This document shows positions 54,006-61,608 of a DNA stretch of 64,000 bases, piece by piece. Made by a program: the position numbers and the translations under genes. The DNA is taken from positions 81,650 through 145,649 of the forward strand of contig CAZYDG010000043.1 in NCBI GenBank assembly GCA_964645835.1, read 5' to 3'. The notes beneath the pieces are model-generated. The model ran no database searches. It saw only the letters and a program-made list of their open reading frames with translations, and was not told the origin of the DNA. The stretch is from CAZBME01 sp964645835. Its GTDB lineage: Bacteria > Desulfobacterota > Syntrophia > Syntrophales > UBA8958. Each line of letters opens with the position of its first letter. Position 1 is the first letter of the stretch.

Positions 54006-54204
54006 GTGATATTCGATCAAATTTCAGCCAAATCGAATAAAGAGAATCAGGGCTTTGGATTTGGGATTTCGTCATCTCTTTTTTTTCCGGAAGAGATATG
54101 CTAGGAAAGTTATCCCGACTGATCATATCCAAGAGATTGGTTTTTTGTCGGGTGTAATAAAAGCTCGTTTACGGAGTCCTGCTCAACGAAGGAGAGGTAA
54201 TATT

Positions 54205-56238
54205 GTGCCGGACAAAGAAGACCTACTGAAGAAAATTGCAAATCTGGAGACGATAATTGATCAACTCAGGATTGTTGAGAAATCCCTCCGGGAACGTGAA
54301 GAGATATATCGAACCATTTCCCACAAATCCTTTGCCGCCATCTATGTCGTTCAGGACAACAAACTCTGCAATGTAAACGCTAATTTCTGTTCCTTTACGG
54401 GCTATGCCGAACAGGAATTGATCGGTATGAAAGTCGACAGCCTTGTGCATCCCGACGATCGGGAAACGGCAATGAAGAACGCCAGGAGAATGCTGCGGGG
54501 CGATCTGACGACCCCACCTATTTTCCGGATTGTGACCCGTCAAAATGAGGTCCGATGGATCATCGAAACGGTAACAATGATCACCTACGGAGGCCGCCCT
54601 GCCGTTTTGGGAAACTTTATGGACATAACGGAACATCGCCTGGCTATCCAGAAGTTGTGGGAATCGGAGAATCTTTACCGGGCGATTTTTGAGACGACCG
54701 GAACCGCCACGATCATTATTGAGGAAGATACAACTGTATCTCTCGTAAACTCCGAATTTGTTGCCATGCATGGGTCATCGCGGGAAGAATGGGAAGGAAA
54801 AAAGAGCTGGACGGAATTCGTTGCTCCCAAAGATCGCAAGATGATGAAATCGTATCATTATGCTCGCCGGATTGACCGCATGGCTGCGCCCCGGAGCTAC
54901 GAATTCGGCTTTGTCGATAGCTGGGGAAATGTAAGGGATGTCGTTTTGACTGTGGATATGATTCCCGGGACGAAAAAAAGTGTCGCTTCCTTTGCCGATA
55001 TCACGGAACACAAACTGGCCGTCACCAGGCTTCAAGAATCGGAGAATCTTTACCGGACCATTTTTGAAACCACGGGTACGGCTACGGTCATCATCGAGGA
55101 AGACACGATCGTATCCCTCGTCAATTCAGAGTTCGTCAAACTATCCGGATATAGCAGGGAGGAATGGGAAGGAAAGAAGAGTTGGACGGAGTTCGTCGTT
55201 CCTTCTGATCATGAGAGGATGAGAACTTATCACCACCTGCGGCGGATCGAACGAAAAGCCGCTCCCCGTCATTATGAATTTGGTTTATTAGACAGCCGGG
55301 GACGCATCCGCAACGTTATCCTTATGGTGGATATGATACCAGGAACCCGGAAAAGCGTGGCCTCCTTTGCCGATATAACAGAACATAAGCTTGCTGTGGC
55401 GAGGCTTCAGGAATCGGGAAACCTTTACCGGACCATCTTTGAGAATACGGGCACAGCGACGATCATTGTCGAAGAGGATATGACCATTTCTCTAGCCAAT
55501 TCTGAATTTGAGACTCTCTCCGGCGCCCCGAAGAGCTACTGGGAAAACAAGCGGAAATGGACGGAGTTGCCGAACCCGAAGGACCTTCCTGATGTGATCG
55601 GTTATCACCGGCAGCGCCGGATAGATCCGGATAGCTCACCCCGAAATTACCAGGGTATCCTTATCGATAAGAAGGGCAATAAAAAAATGGTCCTTCTTGC
55701 TGTGGCCATGATACCCGGTTCCACAAAAAGCGTCATCTCACTGACAGACATTACTGACCAGAAGCGAACGGAGGCAATCTTAAGGAAACGTGAACAGGAG
55801 ATTCAGAAAAAATCACGCAATCTCGAGGAGATGAATACTGCCCTGAAGGTATTGCTGAAACAGAGGGAAGCGGACAAGCTGGAACTTGAAGAAAAGGTCA
55901 CATCCAATGTCAAGGACCTTGTTCTTCCCTATCTCGACAAGCTGAAATCAAGCCGTTTGAACCAGCGGGACGCCGCATTTGTAAATATACTGGAAGCCAA
56001 TTTGCTTAATATCATATCACCCTTCTCCCACCGACTTTCTTCCAAGTATTTGAGTTTGACTCCTAAAGAAATCCAGGTGGCAAATCTGGTAAAAGAGGGT
56101 AAATCGACAAAAGAAATCGCCGATATTATGGGGGTGTGCATGGGCGCGGTTTCTCTTCACCGCGATCATATCAGAAAGAAACTTGGCCTAAACAATAAGA
56201 AAATCAACCTCAACGCTTATCTGGACTCTCTTGCCTAG
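54205..56238 (+). CDS. Four-PAS LuxR-type transcriptional regulator (paralogue 2)
   Basis: 677 residues from a GTG at 54205, exactly the length of the paralogue at 48120. GGAGAGG lies 7 bp upstream, and the protein then begins PDKEDLLKKIANLETIIDQL, aligning with the start of paralogue 1. Fifty further in-frame codons upstream are without a ribosome binding site. Domain order is the same: coiled coil, four PAS (ENLYRAIFETTGTATII, ENLYRTIFETTGTATVI, GNLYRTIFENTGTATII), coiled coil and LuxR helix-turn-helix (LTPKEIQVANLVKEGKSTKEIA). Downstream is a decayed beta-oxidation pair. The high similarity shows recent duplication. Confidence 0.88.
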   Translation: MPDKEDLLKKIANLETIIDQLRIVEKSLREREEIYRTISHKSFAAIYVVQDNKLCNVNANFCSFTGYAEQELIGMKVDSLVHPDDRETAMKNARRMLRGDLTTPPIFRIVTRQNEVRWIIETVTMITYGGRPAVLGNFMDITEHRLAIQKLWESENLYRAIFETTGTATIIIEEDTTVSLVNSEFVAMHGSSREEWEGKKSWTEFVAPKDRKMMKSYHYARRIDRMAAPRSYEFGFVDSWGNVRDVVLTVDMIPGTKKSVASFADITEHKLAVTRLQESENLYRTIFETTGTATVIIEEDTIVSLVNSEFVKLSGYSREEWEGKKSWTEFVVPSDHERMRTYHHLRRIERKAAPRHYEFGLLDSRGRIRNVILMVDMIPGTRKSVASFADITEHKLAVARLQESGNLYRTIFENTGTATIIVEEDMTISLANSEFETLSGAPKSYWENKRKWTELPNPKDLPDVIGYHRQRRIDPDSSPRNYQGILIDKKGNKKMVLLAVAMIPGSTKSVISLTDITDQKRTEAILRKREQEIQKKSRNLEEMNTALKVLLKQREADKLELEEKVTSNVKDLVLPYLDKLKSSRLNQRDAAFVNILEANLLNIISPFSHRLSSKYLSLTPKEIQVANLVKEGKSTKEIADIMGVCMGAVSLHRDHIRKKLGLNNKKINLNAYLDSLA

Positions 56239-56305
56239 TATAAGGTTTATATATATTAGGCTTTTTCTTTTCTTATATTGTCCAATCATTGAATATCCTT
56301 TACAA
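56236..56305 (+). promoter_or_regulatory. AT-rich leader shared by the two PAS-LuxR loci, copy 2
   Basis: Starting at the TAG stop: TATATATATTAGG, CTTTTTCTTTTCTTATATTGTCC and TTGAATATCCTTTACAA match, in order, the elements at 50151-50223. The downstream gene here is only a remnant, so the leader outlasted its gene. Confidence 0.5.
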
Positions 56306-56426
56306 GACAACAACTTAGCATTCTCATGGGTCCGCATGAATCAAAAGAGGAAATTGTCATTCTGCGGCCAAAGGAGGTCGGGGCATCAGCCTTATATATG
56401 CCGCGCGGCAGTTGAAAGACGGCTCC

Positions 56427-56727
56427 GGCTTTTGCCGTGAATCGGCTGCTCTGCTCGATGATCAATGAAGCCTTCTTCGCCCTGGATGAGGGTATCGCTA
56501 CGGCCGAAGATATCGACAAAGGAATGGTCCTCGGCTGCAACCATCCCATCGGACCCCTCGCCTTGGCGGATTTGGTCGGAAACGATACGCTGCTTCGCGT
56601 GTGTGAAGGCCTGCACAGGGAACTGGGTGATAAATACCGTCCGGCCCCTCTGCTGAAGAAGCTTGTTCGTGCCGGCCGTCTGGGCCGTAAGTCGGGGAAG
56701 GGCGTTTATGACTATACAAAGAAATAA
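56427..56727 (+). pseudogene. 3-hydroxyacyl-CoA dehydrogenase, C-terminal remnant
   Basis: The frame from 56437 encodes about 97 residues matching only the C-terminal domain of hydroxybutyryl-CoA dehydrogenase: VNRLLCSMINEAFFALDEG, GCNHPIGPLALADLVG, then KYRPAPLLKKLVRAGRLGRKSGKGVYDY. The same block is complete at residues 186-284 of the gene at 62908. The NAD-binding Rossmann domain with its catalytic His is missing. Just upstream, either a TGA at 56410-56412 in the same frame, or a one-base insertion at about 56433 (GGCTTT|T|GCCGTG), breaks the join to KDGSGF-like sequence. No function is expected. Confidence 0.85.
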
Positions 56728-56787
56728 TGGACTGCCTTGGTTCATATTACTGCAATATGCAAAACAATAAGAAAGGAATCACATATT

Positions 56788-58036
56788 ATGGATGATGTTG
56801 TTATCGTTTCAGCTTGCCGGACGGCTATCGGAGCCTTCGGTGGCTCACTTAAGAATTTGAATGGCGCGACCATCGCTAGCGTCACGATGAGGGAAGCCGT
56901 AAAGCGGGCCGGCATCGATGCCGGATTGATTAACGATGTGCGCTACGGCTGCTGTCTGGAGCACCACGATGCTCTAAATACTGCCAGGGTAGCTTCTTTG
57001 ATGGCCGGGATACCTGACATCCACGGCCGTGACGATCAACCGGGTTTGTATTTCTGGGATGGAAGCGGTCATTTCGGGCATGGCCATGATTAAGGCAGGT
57101 TTGGCCGAAGTAATCCTTGCCGGTGGCGTTGAACACATGTCCGGCGTACCTTATGCTGTTTCGGCGGCACGCTGGGGATGTCGACTGCAGGATAACGCAT
57201 TCGAAGATACCTTGATTCGCGGGCTGTATTGCGGTTCCCGGCTTTTGCCCGGACCGGAAAAAGGTCCTGTTAAGGAAGGATCTGCCATCGACATGTTTAA
57301 GGGCAAGCCCTATATCATGGGCCATACTGCAGAGTTTGTGGCACAAATGCACAACATAAGCCGTGAAGAAATGGATGAGGTGGCCCTCCGGAGCCATAAT
57401 AATGCGGAGAGAGCCACGAAGGAAGGCGACTTCCAGGAAGAGATTGTTCCTATCGAGATCGCTCAGAAAAAAGGAAAACCCCCGATTATCTTCGATAAGG
57501 ATGAGCATTTCATGCCCGGACTGACCATGGAGAAGCTGGCGGCCCTTCCCCCGGCTTTCATTCCCAAGATCGGAAAGGTGACTGCCGGTAATGCATCCGG
57601 TATTAATGACGGCTCCAGCGGCATGGTGATCATGTCCGCTCAAAAAGTGTCGGAGCTTGGCCTCAAGCCCTTGGCCCGTATCAAGGCTGCCGGTTACGGT
57701 GGTTGCCATCCGTCGATCATGGGGGTCAGCCCGGGCCCCGCTGTTAGAGATCTGATGAAAAAATCGGGGCTTAAAGTGGCAGACTTCGATCTCATCGAAG
57801 CGAATGAGGCTTTTGCCGCCCAGTATCTGGGATGTGAAAAAGAATTAGGCTTTAATCGCGATATTACAAACGTTAACGGTTCCGGTATTGGTCTGGGGCA
57901 TCCGGTGGGATCAACGGGGTGCCGCATAATGGTAACACTGATACACGCCTTGAAAAAGCGCGGGAAGACGCTTGGCCTGGCCACCTTGTGCGGCGGCGGC
58001 GGGGTGGCCAGGGCAGTGGCTATTGAGATGATTTAA
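56788..58036 (+). pseudogene. Acetyl-CoA acetyltransferase (thiolase) with an internal frameshift
   Basis: The first part (56788 to about 57021, 78 codons) begins MDDVVIVSACRTAIGAFGG and reaches LMAGIPDI; the second (from about 57023) resumes in another frame at TAVTINRVCISGMEA. The nucleophilic Cys is in NRVC of the second part; the His in GIGLGHPVGSTG and the Cys in LATLCGGGGV complete the active site. Thiolases normally have six residues between IP and T(x)NR, and two bases missing near 57022 would give exactly that, although one extra base fits too. AAAGGAA precedes the ATG. If real, the protein is cut at the active site; a sequencing error cannot be excluded. Confidence 0.85.
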
Positions 58037-58103
58037 ATCTTGCTGCAGTAAAATCGTTCCGGGGCGAAATTCCCCTCCTACCCCGGTGCCCCTGGACGAA
58101 TTC

Positions 58104-58133
58104 GAGGGGGTGGTCCCCGCCACCCCCTCTTTT
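58104..58133 (+). terminator. Intrinsic terminator after the thiolase
   Basis: GAGGGGGTGG (58104-58113), loop TCCCCG, CCACCCCCTC (58120-58129), then TTTT. A perfect 10-bp stem, 68 bp after the thiolase stop. Confidence 0.8.
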
Positions 58134-58224
58134 CCTTCCTCATGAGAACAAAGACTCCAATTCTAAATCCAAATCCGACAATGACGAGGGTGGAGGGTGT
58201 CATTACGACGAAAATAGAATCTTT

Positions 58225-58290
58225 GTAGGGTGGAACAAGCGAAGCGGTTCCACGGCGAATGGTGGATGCGCTTCGCTTCATCCACCCTAC
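58225..58290. repeat. GTAGGGTGGA...TCCACCCTAC palindromic repeat
   Basis: A 66-bp near-palindrome: outer arms GTAGGGTGGA and TCCACCCTAC, inner arms GCGAAGCGGTTCCAC and GGTGGATGCGCTTCGC. This type occurs between genes in many bacterial genomes and is probably a REP-like element. Confidence 0.8.
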
Positions 58291-58340
58291 GGTCTCAACC
58301 TAATTTTCATGCTTACGTGGCGGCACAAAGGGACGAAGGT

Positions 58341-58424
58341 TTCCCATGAAAACGGGAATCCAGAGATTTTAGGAATGCATTTGCATTGATGCTGGAATAT
58401 CCGGTCAAGCCGGATAATGACGGG
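58341..58424. repeat. Second REP-like element, diverged
   Basis: TTCCC/GGGAA hairpin, then ATCCAGAG as in the element at 30665-30729, then TATCCGG/CCGGATA with loop TCAAG, and TAATGACGG at the end. Same architecture as the first element but with several changes. Confidence 0.6.
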
Positions 58425-58467
58425 GAGTTGGTGAGTATAACCCATCTACAAGGTGGTCGAAAATAGC

Positions 58468-58496
58468 TTGACAATAGTTCGTCGCCGAACTAAAGG
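58468..58496 (+). promoter_or_regulatory. marR promoter with overlapping palindromic operator
   Basis: TTGACA (58468-58473), 17 bp, TAAAGG (58491-58496). The perfect palindrome TAGTTCGTCGCCGAACTA (58475-58492; TAGTTCG and CGAACTA around TCGC) fills the spacer and touches the -10. A bound MarR dimer would block RNA polymerase. The same site recurs at 58998-59015. Confidence 0.75.
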
Positions 58497-58510
58497 AAGA
58501 ACCTAAAGAA

Positions 58511-58942
58511 ATGAAACCAAAGATAAATACCATATTCAGTCTTATCGGAAGTTTACGGGAAAAATACAGCAAGTTTCTTGAAAAAGAACTGAAGGCTTGC
58601 GGTATAGAGGGTCTAGTCGGTTCTCATGGGGCCATTTTCGCTTGCCTTTATCAGAATGGCGGCCGGATGAAAGTTCTAGAGATCGGAAAGCGGATCGGCC
58701 GCTCCAAATCAACCGTTACAGAACTGGTAAACCGTCTGGAGTCTCTCGGATATGTCTCGAAGGTTACCTGCTGTCTGGATGGACGATGCACGTATGTCGT
58801 ATTGACCGATCAGGGCCGGGCGGTCAAGGATCATTTTGATGAGATTTCCCGGAAGTCGATCAATACGGCATACAAAGGATTTAGCGACGAAGAAAAAGAA
58901 GCCTTGCTGAAGGGCCTGGAAAGGGTGTGGAAGAATTTCTGA
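58511..58942 (+). CDS. MarR-family transcriptional regulator
   Basis: 143 residues. The winged helix is clear: HGAIFACLYQNGGRMKVLEIGKRIGRSKSTVTELVNRLESLGYVSKVTCCLDGRCTYVVLTDQG. It probably represses itself and the following flavoprotein gene through the two matching palindromes. Cysteines at the wing (TCCLDGRC) and in the N-terminal helix (KACG) might give redox sensing; this is inference. AAGGAAG precedes the ATG. It is followed by its own terminator. Confidence 0.9.
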   Translation: MKPKINTIFSLIGSLREKYSKFLEKELKACGIEGLVGSHGAIFACLYQNGGRMKVLEIGKRIGRSKSTVTELVNRLESLGYVSKVTCCLDGRCTYVVLTDQGRAVKDHFDEISRKSINTAYKGFSDEEKEALLKGLERVWKNF

Positions 58943-58965
58943 AAAGTAAAGCTAAGGGGGTGAGT

Positions 58966-58989
58966 GAGAGGATTTCCTCTCTCTTTTTT
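58966..58989 (+). terminator. Intrinsic terminator after marR
   Basis: GAGAGG (58966-58971), loop ATTT, CCTCTC (58976-58981), then a T-rich tail with six T. It separates marR from the flavoprotein gene, so the latter needs its own promoter. Confidence 0.8.
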
Positions 58990-58997
58990 GGCCTAAA

Positions 58998-59015
58998 TTG
59001 TTCGGCGACGAACTA
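58998..59015. promoter_or_regulatory. Second MarR operator, upstream of the flavoprotein gene
   Basis: TTGTTCGGCGACGAACTA. It equals the reverse complement of the operator at 58475-58492 with 17 of 18 bases identical. It lies 35 bp before the flavoprotein ATG, where it can cover the promoter. Confidence 0.75.
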
Positions 59016-59050
59016 AATCCTGGAATAAATTAACGATAAAGGAGGAAGAC

Positions 59051-59623
59051 ATGAAAGTAGTCGGTTTTGTAGGAAGTCCGAGAAAAAAGGGGAATACGAC
59101 AACTATCGTCAATGAAGTGCTTCGCGGTGCCCAGGATGCCGGGGCGGAGACGAAGGTATTCAATTTAAATCAGCTCAATATCAAGGGGTGTCAGGCGTGT
59201 TACAAGTGCCAGACCCCGGAAGGCAGGTGTGTCCAGAAGGATGATATGGCGGCGCTTTATGACGAAATTTACAGTGCCGATGCCGTCGTTGTCGGAACGC
59301 CGATCTATATGTTCCAGATTACGGGCCAGACCAAGATCTTTGTCGACCGGCTTTTTGCATTTTTATATCAGAAAGACGGCCAACCGGGTGCCTTCAGAAA
59401 CAAACTGAAAGGCAAAAAGACTGTGACCGTTTATGCCCAGGGGCAGCCCGATACGTCATTATTTGCCTCTTCGTTCGATCTTAACGAGGGTGTTCTCGCC
59501 TTTCTCGGGTTTAAGGTTCAGGAACGAATCGTAGCCGGAGGAATGGCTACCGCAGATGCTGCCAAAGGGAATCAGGCCGTTCTTGAAAAGGCATATGCAG
59601 CAGGTGCTGCACTTACGCAGTAA
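59051..59623 (+). CDS. Iron-sulfur flavoprotein-like NADPH-dependent FMN reductase
   Basis: 190 residues, flavodoxin-like fold. GSPRKKGNTT (8-17) binds the FMN phosphate, and GTPIYMFQITGQTKIFVDR forms the flavin loop. Residues 47-60 contain CxxCxxCx6C (Cys47, Cys50, Cys53, Cys60), the compact motif that holds a [4Fe-4S] cluster in archaeal iron-sulfur flavoprotein. It may reduce oxygen species, quinones or xenobiotics. GGAGG lies before the ATG. Control by the adjacent MarR is likely. Whether the cluster is present is inference, since related FMN reductases often have only some of these cysteines. Confidence 0.85.
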   Translation: MKVVGFVGSPRKKGNTTTIVNEVLRGAQDAGAETKVFNLNQLNIKGCQACYKCQTPEGRCVQKDDMAALYDEIYSADAVVVGTPIYMFQITGQTKIFVDRLFAFLYQKDGQPGAFRNKLKGKKTVTVYAQGQPDTSLFASSFDLNEGVLAFLGFKVQERIVAGGMATADAAKGNQAVLEKAYAAGAALTQ

Positions 59624-59648
59624 TCGTCTCGGAAAAACAGGATTGATC

Positions 59649-59688
59649 CATCAGAGATCCCACTTTCTTTTAGGAGGGACCTCTGATG
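59649..59688. terminator. Hairpin between the flavoprotein and the small lysine-rich gene
   Basis: CATCAGAG (59649-59656) pairs with CTCTGATG (59681-59688), extended internally by TCCC/GGGA. On the minus strand a T-run (TGTTTTT) follows about 12 bp later. Because the two genes converge, the hairpin may end both transcripts. Confidence 0.45.
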
Positions 59689-59716
59689 ATCTTCATCAAA
59701 AAAAACGGTCCGGCTA

Positions 59717-59830
59717 TCATGGCGTTCTTTTGGGTTGCTTATCCTGCTTCTTTTTTGCATCCTGTTTCGCCTTATCGGCATTTTGCTTCTGATGCTTTTC
59801 CTTATCCTTCTTTCCGCCCTTGTCTCCCAT
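59717..59830 (-). CDS. Small lysine-rich protein (37 residues)
   Basis: Begins MGDKGGKKDKEKHQKQ and ends QPKRTP; 14 of 37 residues are Lys and several are Gln or Asp, so it is probably unstructured and basic. A strong ribosome binding site (AGGAGGGG) lies 4 bp before the ATG, which is why it is taken as a gene despite its length. It lies downstream of hypB on the same strand. Similar tiny Lys-rich proteins are recalled from related genomes, but no search was done; function unknown. Confidence 0.6.
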   Translation of the reverse strand: MGDKGGKKDKEKHQKQNADKAKQDAKKKQDKQPKRTP

Positions 59831-59951
59831 GATACCCCTCCTTATTTTTGAATGTTGCAACCTGTAATGACGCTGTTCATTCGATCATGTTGGAACAGAA
59901 TGCTATACGTTTGTGATAAATACAAGAATTATTGAGAAGGTCCATTGTTTT

Positions 59952-60620
59952 TCAGGCCTTGAAAGCTATCAAGGCTTCATTCAGCCAGTTCACCCATGCT
60001 TCTACGCCATCGCCGGTTTTTCCGGATACCTCAAGGATGTTGATGCGCGGATTAAGTGTCCAAACCCTCTTTTTTAAAGCGGTCAAGCTGAAATCGCTAA
60101 AGGGCAGATAATCGATCTTGTTGACTAGGAGAAGGTCGCAGACGGAGAACATCAGGGGATACTTGAGGGGTTTGTCATCCCCTTCGGGAACACTTAGGAT
60201 CATAACGTTTTTGTGAGCGCCTGTATCGAATTCCGCCGGGCAAACCAGATTGCCAATGTTTTCGATGATGATGAGATCCAGTTTATCCATCGCCATGGCG
60301 TCAATCCCCTGGGTGACCATGGTGGCGTCGAGATGGCAGAATCCCCCCGTGCGGAGTTGAATGGCGGGAATGCCTCCGGCGGCAATCTTTTCCGCATCCA
60401 CAGTGGAATCGATATCCGCTTCTATAACGCCCATGCGCAGGCTGTCTTTCAGCATTTCCGCCGTTCGCAGGAGGAGGGTGGTCTTTCCCGAGCCCGGAGA
60501 TGACATAAGGTTGATCAGCATGGTTTTTGTGTTCCGCAGGCGTTCCCGAAGACCTTCGGCCACCTTGCTGTTATCGGCGAGGATTTCCTCTTTAACCTCA
60601 ATGAGTCTTATGTCCTCCAT
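59952..60620 (-). CDS. hypB: Hydrogenase nickel-insertion GTPase HypB
   Basis: 222 residues. GTPase P-loop SPGSGKTT (41-48), GFCHLDATMV (Cys-His metal site at the G-domain interface), and NKIDYLPF (G4). It delivers nickel to the large subunit of NiFe hydrogenase with HypA. The N-terminal His-rich and CxxCGC nickel-storage segments of some HypB proteins are missing. It overlaps hypA by one base. No hydrogenase structural genes or hypCDEF are in the window. Confidence 0.92.
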   Translation of the reverse strand: MEDIRLIEVKEEILADNSKVAEGLRERLRNTKTMLINLMSSPGSGKTTLLLRTAEMLKDSLRMGVIEADIDSTVDAEKIAAGGIPAIQLRTGGFCHLDATMVTQGIDAMAMDKLDLIIIENIGNLVCPAEFDTGAHKNVMILSVPEGDDKPLKYPLMFSVCDLLLVNKIDYLPFSDFSLTALKKRVWTLNPRINILEVSGKTGDGVEAWVNWLNEALIAFKA

Positions 60621-60970
60621 TACTGCACCTCCATGTCTTTGATATAATACTCCCTGCCGGAAATCAATTTACCGTCTTTCTTGCCACAGTCCGGGCAGAC
60701 GGCCTCGGCCAGATTGCTCATTTCCACTTCATAGGTGCCGGTGCAGGCATTACATTGCAACATAATGGGTGTTCTTTCAATCTTGAGCATTGCACCCTCA
60801 GCTATGCTGCCTTTACTCAAATAATCGAAATAGCGTTGAATCCATTCATCCTCGAGGTCGCTGAGTCTGCCGACGCGAAGGTGGATGGTCATGACCTTTC
60901 GGACTTTGTTCATTGCTGCGTGCCGGAGCACGATCTTCAGAATGCTTTCTGTAATGGGCAATTCATGCAT
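60620..60970 (-). CDS. hypA: Hydrogenase nickel chaperone HypA
   Basis: 116 residues from the ATG at 60970. The N-terminal MHE (His2 binds nickel) and the zinc site with Cys73, Cys76, Cys92 and Cys95 (CNAC...CPDC) are present. It hands nickel to HypB. The extra 28 upstream codons in the same frame do not belong to the family and overlap the neighbouring tetR gene. It follows tetR by 22 bp and leads into hypB by a one-base overlap. Confidence 0.93.
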   Translation of the reverse strand: MHELPITESILKIVLRHAAMNKVRKVMTIHLRVGRLSDLEDEWIQRYFDYLSKGSIAEGAMLKIERTPIMLQCNACTGTYEVEMSNLAEAVCPDCGKKDGKLISGREYYIKDMEVQ

Positions 60971-60992
60971 ACAGTTTGTCTCTTTTCTGCTC

Positions 60993-61586
60993 TCAGTGCT
61001 TCCTGAAATGAAGATACTCCTGAACGTAGCGTCTGAAGAGCTGAAATGGTTCAATGCTTTTCGACACCTTCATGTGCAGGATAGCGCCCTCGAAACCTTG
61101 AAAAATGAAACGGGCGGCGTCATGGACATTCAGTTGTTCCGGGATGGATTTCTCTTGTCTGGCCTCTTCCAGGCAGGAGGCTATCTTATCAATAAGGGCT
61201 TCTATAGCAGTTTTCAAGCGTTCGCGCAGCCGATTGCTGGCATCGGCAAGCTCCAGGGAAAGATTTCCTATAGGGCATCCCAAAGCGCCGCCCGTATGGA
61301 TAAAAATGGATTCATAGTATTCGAAGAGCGCCTCAAAACGTTTGATGGGCGAAAGTCGTTTATCATCGAGAAAGCGACGAAAGTCTTCCCCGATCACTGC
61401 CGTGAAATGATCGATGACCGCCAGGCAGAAATCTTCCTTGCTTTTAAAATAAAAATAGAATGAACCCTTGGGAATGCCCGCGGACTGAAGGATCTGCTGA
61501 ATACCCGTGGCGTTATAACCGCGGACATGGATCAACTCAGCGCCCTTGCGGATAATCTCTCCTCGAGTGTCTTCTCTTGCCACCAT
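60993..61586 (-). CDS. TetR/AcrR-family regulator of the Fe-S/hyp operon
   Basis: 197 residues from the ATG at 61586, preceded by GGAGGAAAGTA. The N-terminal helix-turn-helix includes IIRKGAELIHVRGYNATGIQQILQSAGIPKGSFYFYFKSKEDF. The C-terminal half resembles the TetR_C domain of quinone- or nitro-compound-responsive regulators, but the ligand is unknown. It follows the Fe-S protein by 22 bp and precedes hypA. The palindrome inside the promoter at 62722-62750 is its likely site. Confidence 0.88.
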   Translation of the reverse strand: MVAREDTRGEIIRKGAELIHVRGYNATGIQQILQSAGIPKGSFYFYFKSKEDFCLAVIDHFTAVIGEDFRRFLDDKRLSPIKRFEALFEYYESIFIHTGGALGCPIGNLSLELADASNRLRERLKTAIEALIDKIASCLEEARQEKSIPEQLNVHDAARFIFQGFEGAILHMKVSKSIEPFQLFRRYVQEYLHFRKH

Positions 61587-61608
61587 TACTTTCCTCCGAA
61601 ACAAAAAC

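Larger units (their letters stand above)
58037..58510. other. Long intergenic region with terminator, two palindromic repeats and an operator, no gene
   Basis: 474 bp between the thiolase and marR. It holds the terminator at 58104-58133, a GTAGGGTGGA palindrome (58225-58290), a REP-like element (58341-58424) and the MarR promoter/operator (58468-58500). No open frame has a ribosome binding site. Confidence 0.6.

Noticed and set aside
54055..54204. 50-codon upstream extension of the second PAS-LuxR regulator
   Set aside because: The GTG at 54205 has GGAGAGG at 7 bp and gives a protein exactly as long as its paralogue.
56326..56412. 29-codon open frame starting MGPHESKEE before the hydroxyacyl-CoA dehydrogenase remnant
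   Set aside because: No ribosome binding site and no resemblance to the missing NAD-binding domain; it ends in TGA just before the remnant.
59556..59792. 78-codon plus-strand open frame overlapping the flavoprotein end
   Set aside because: It lies antisense to the lysine-rich gene, has a cysteine/phenylalanine-rich translation typical of a reversed Lys-rich gene, and no ribosome binding site.
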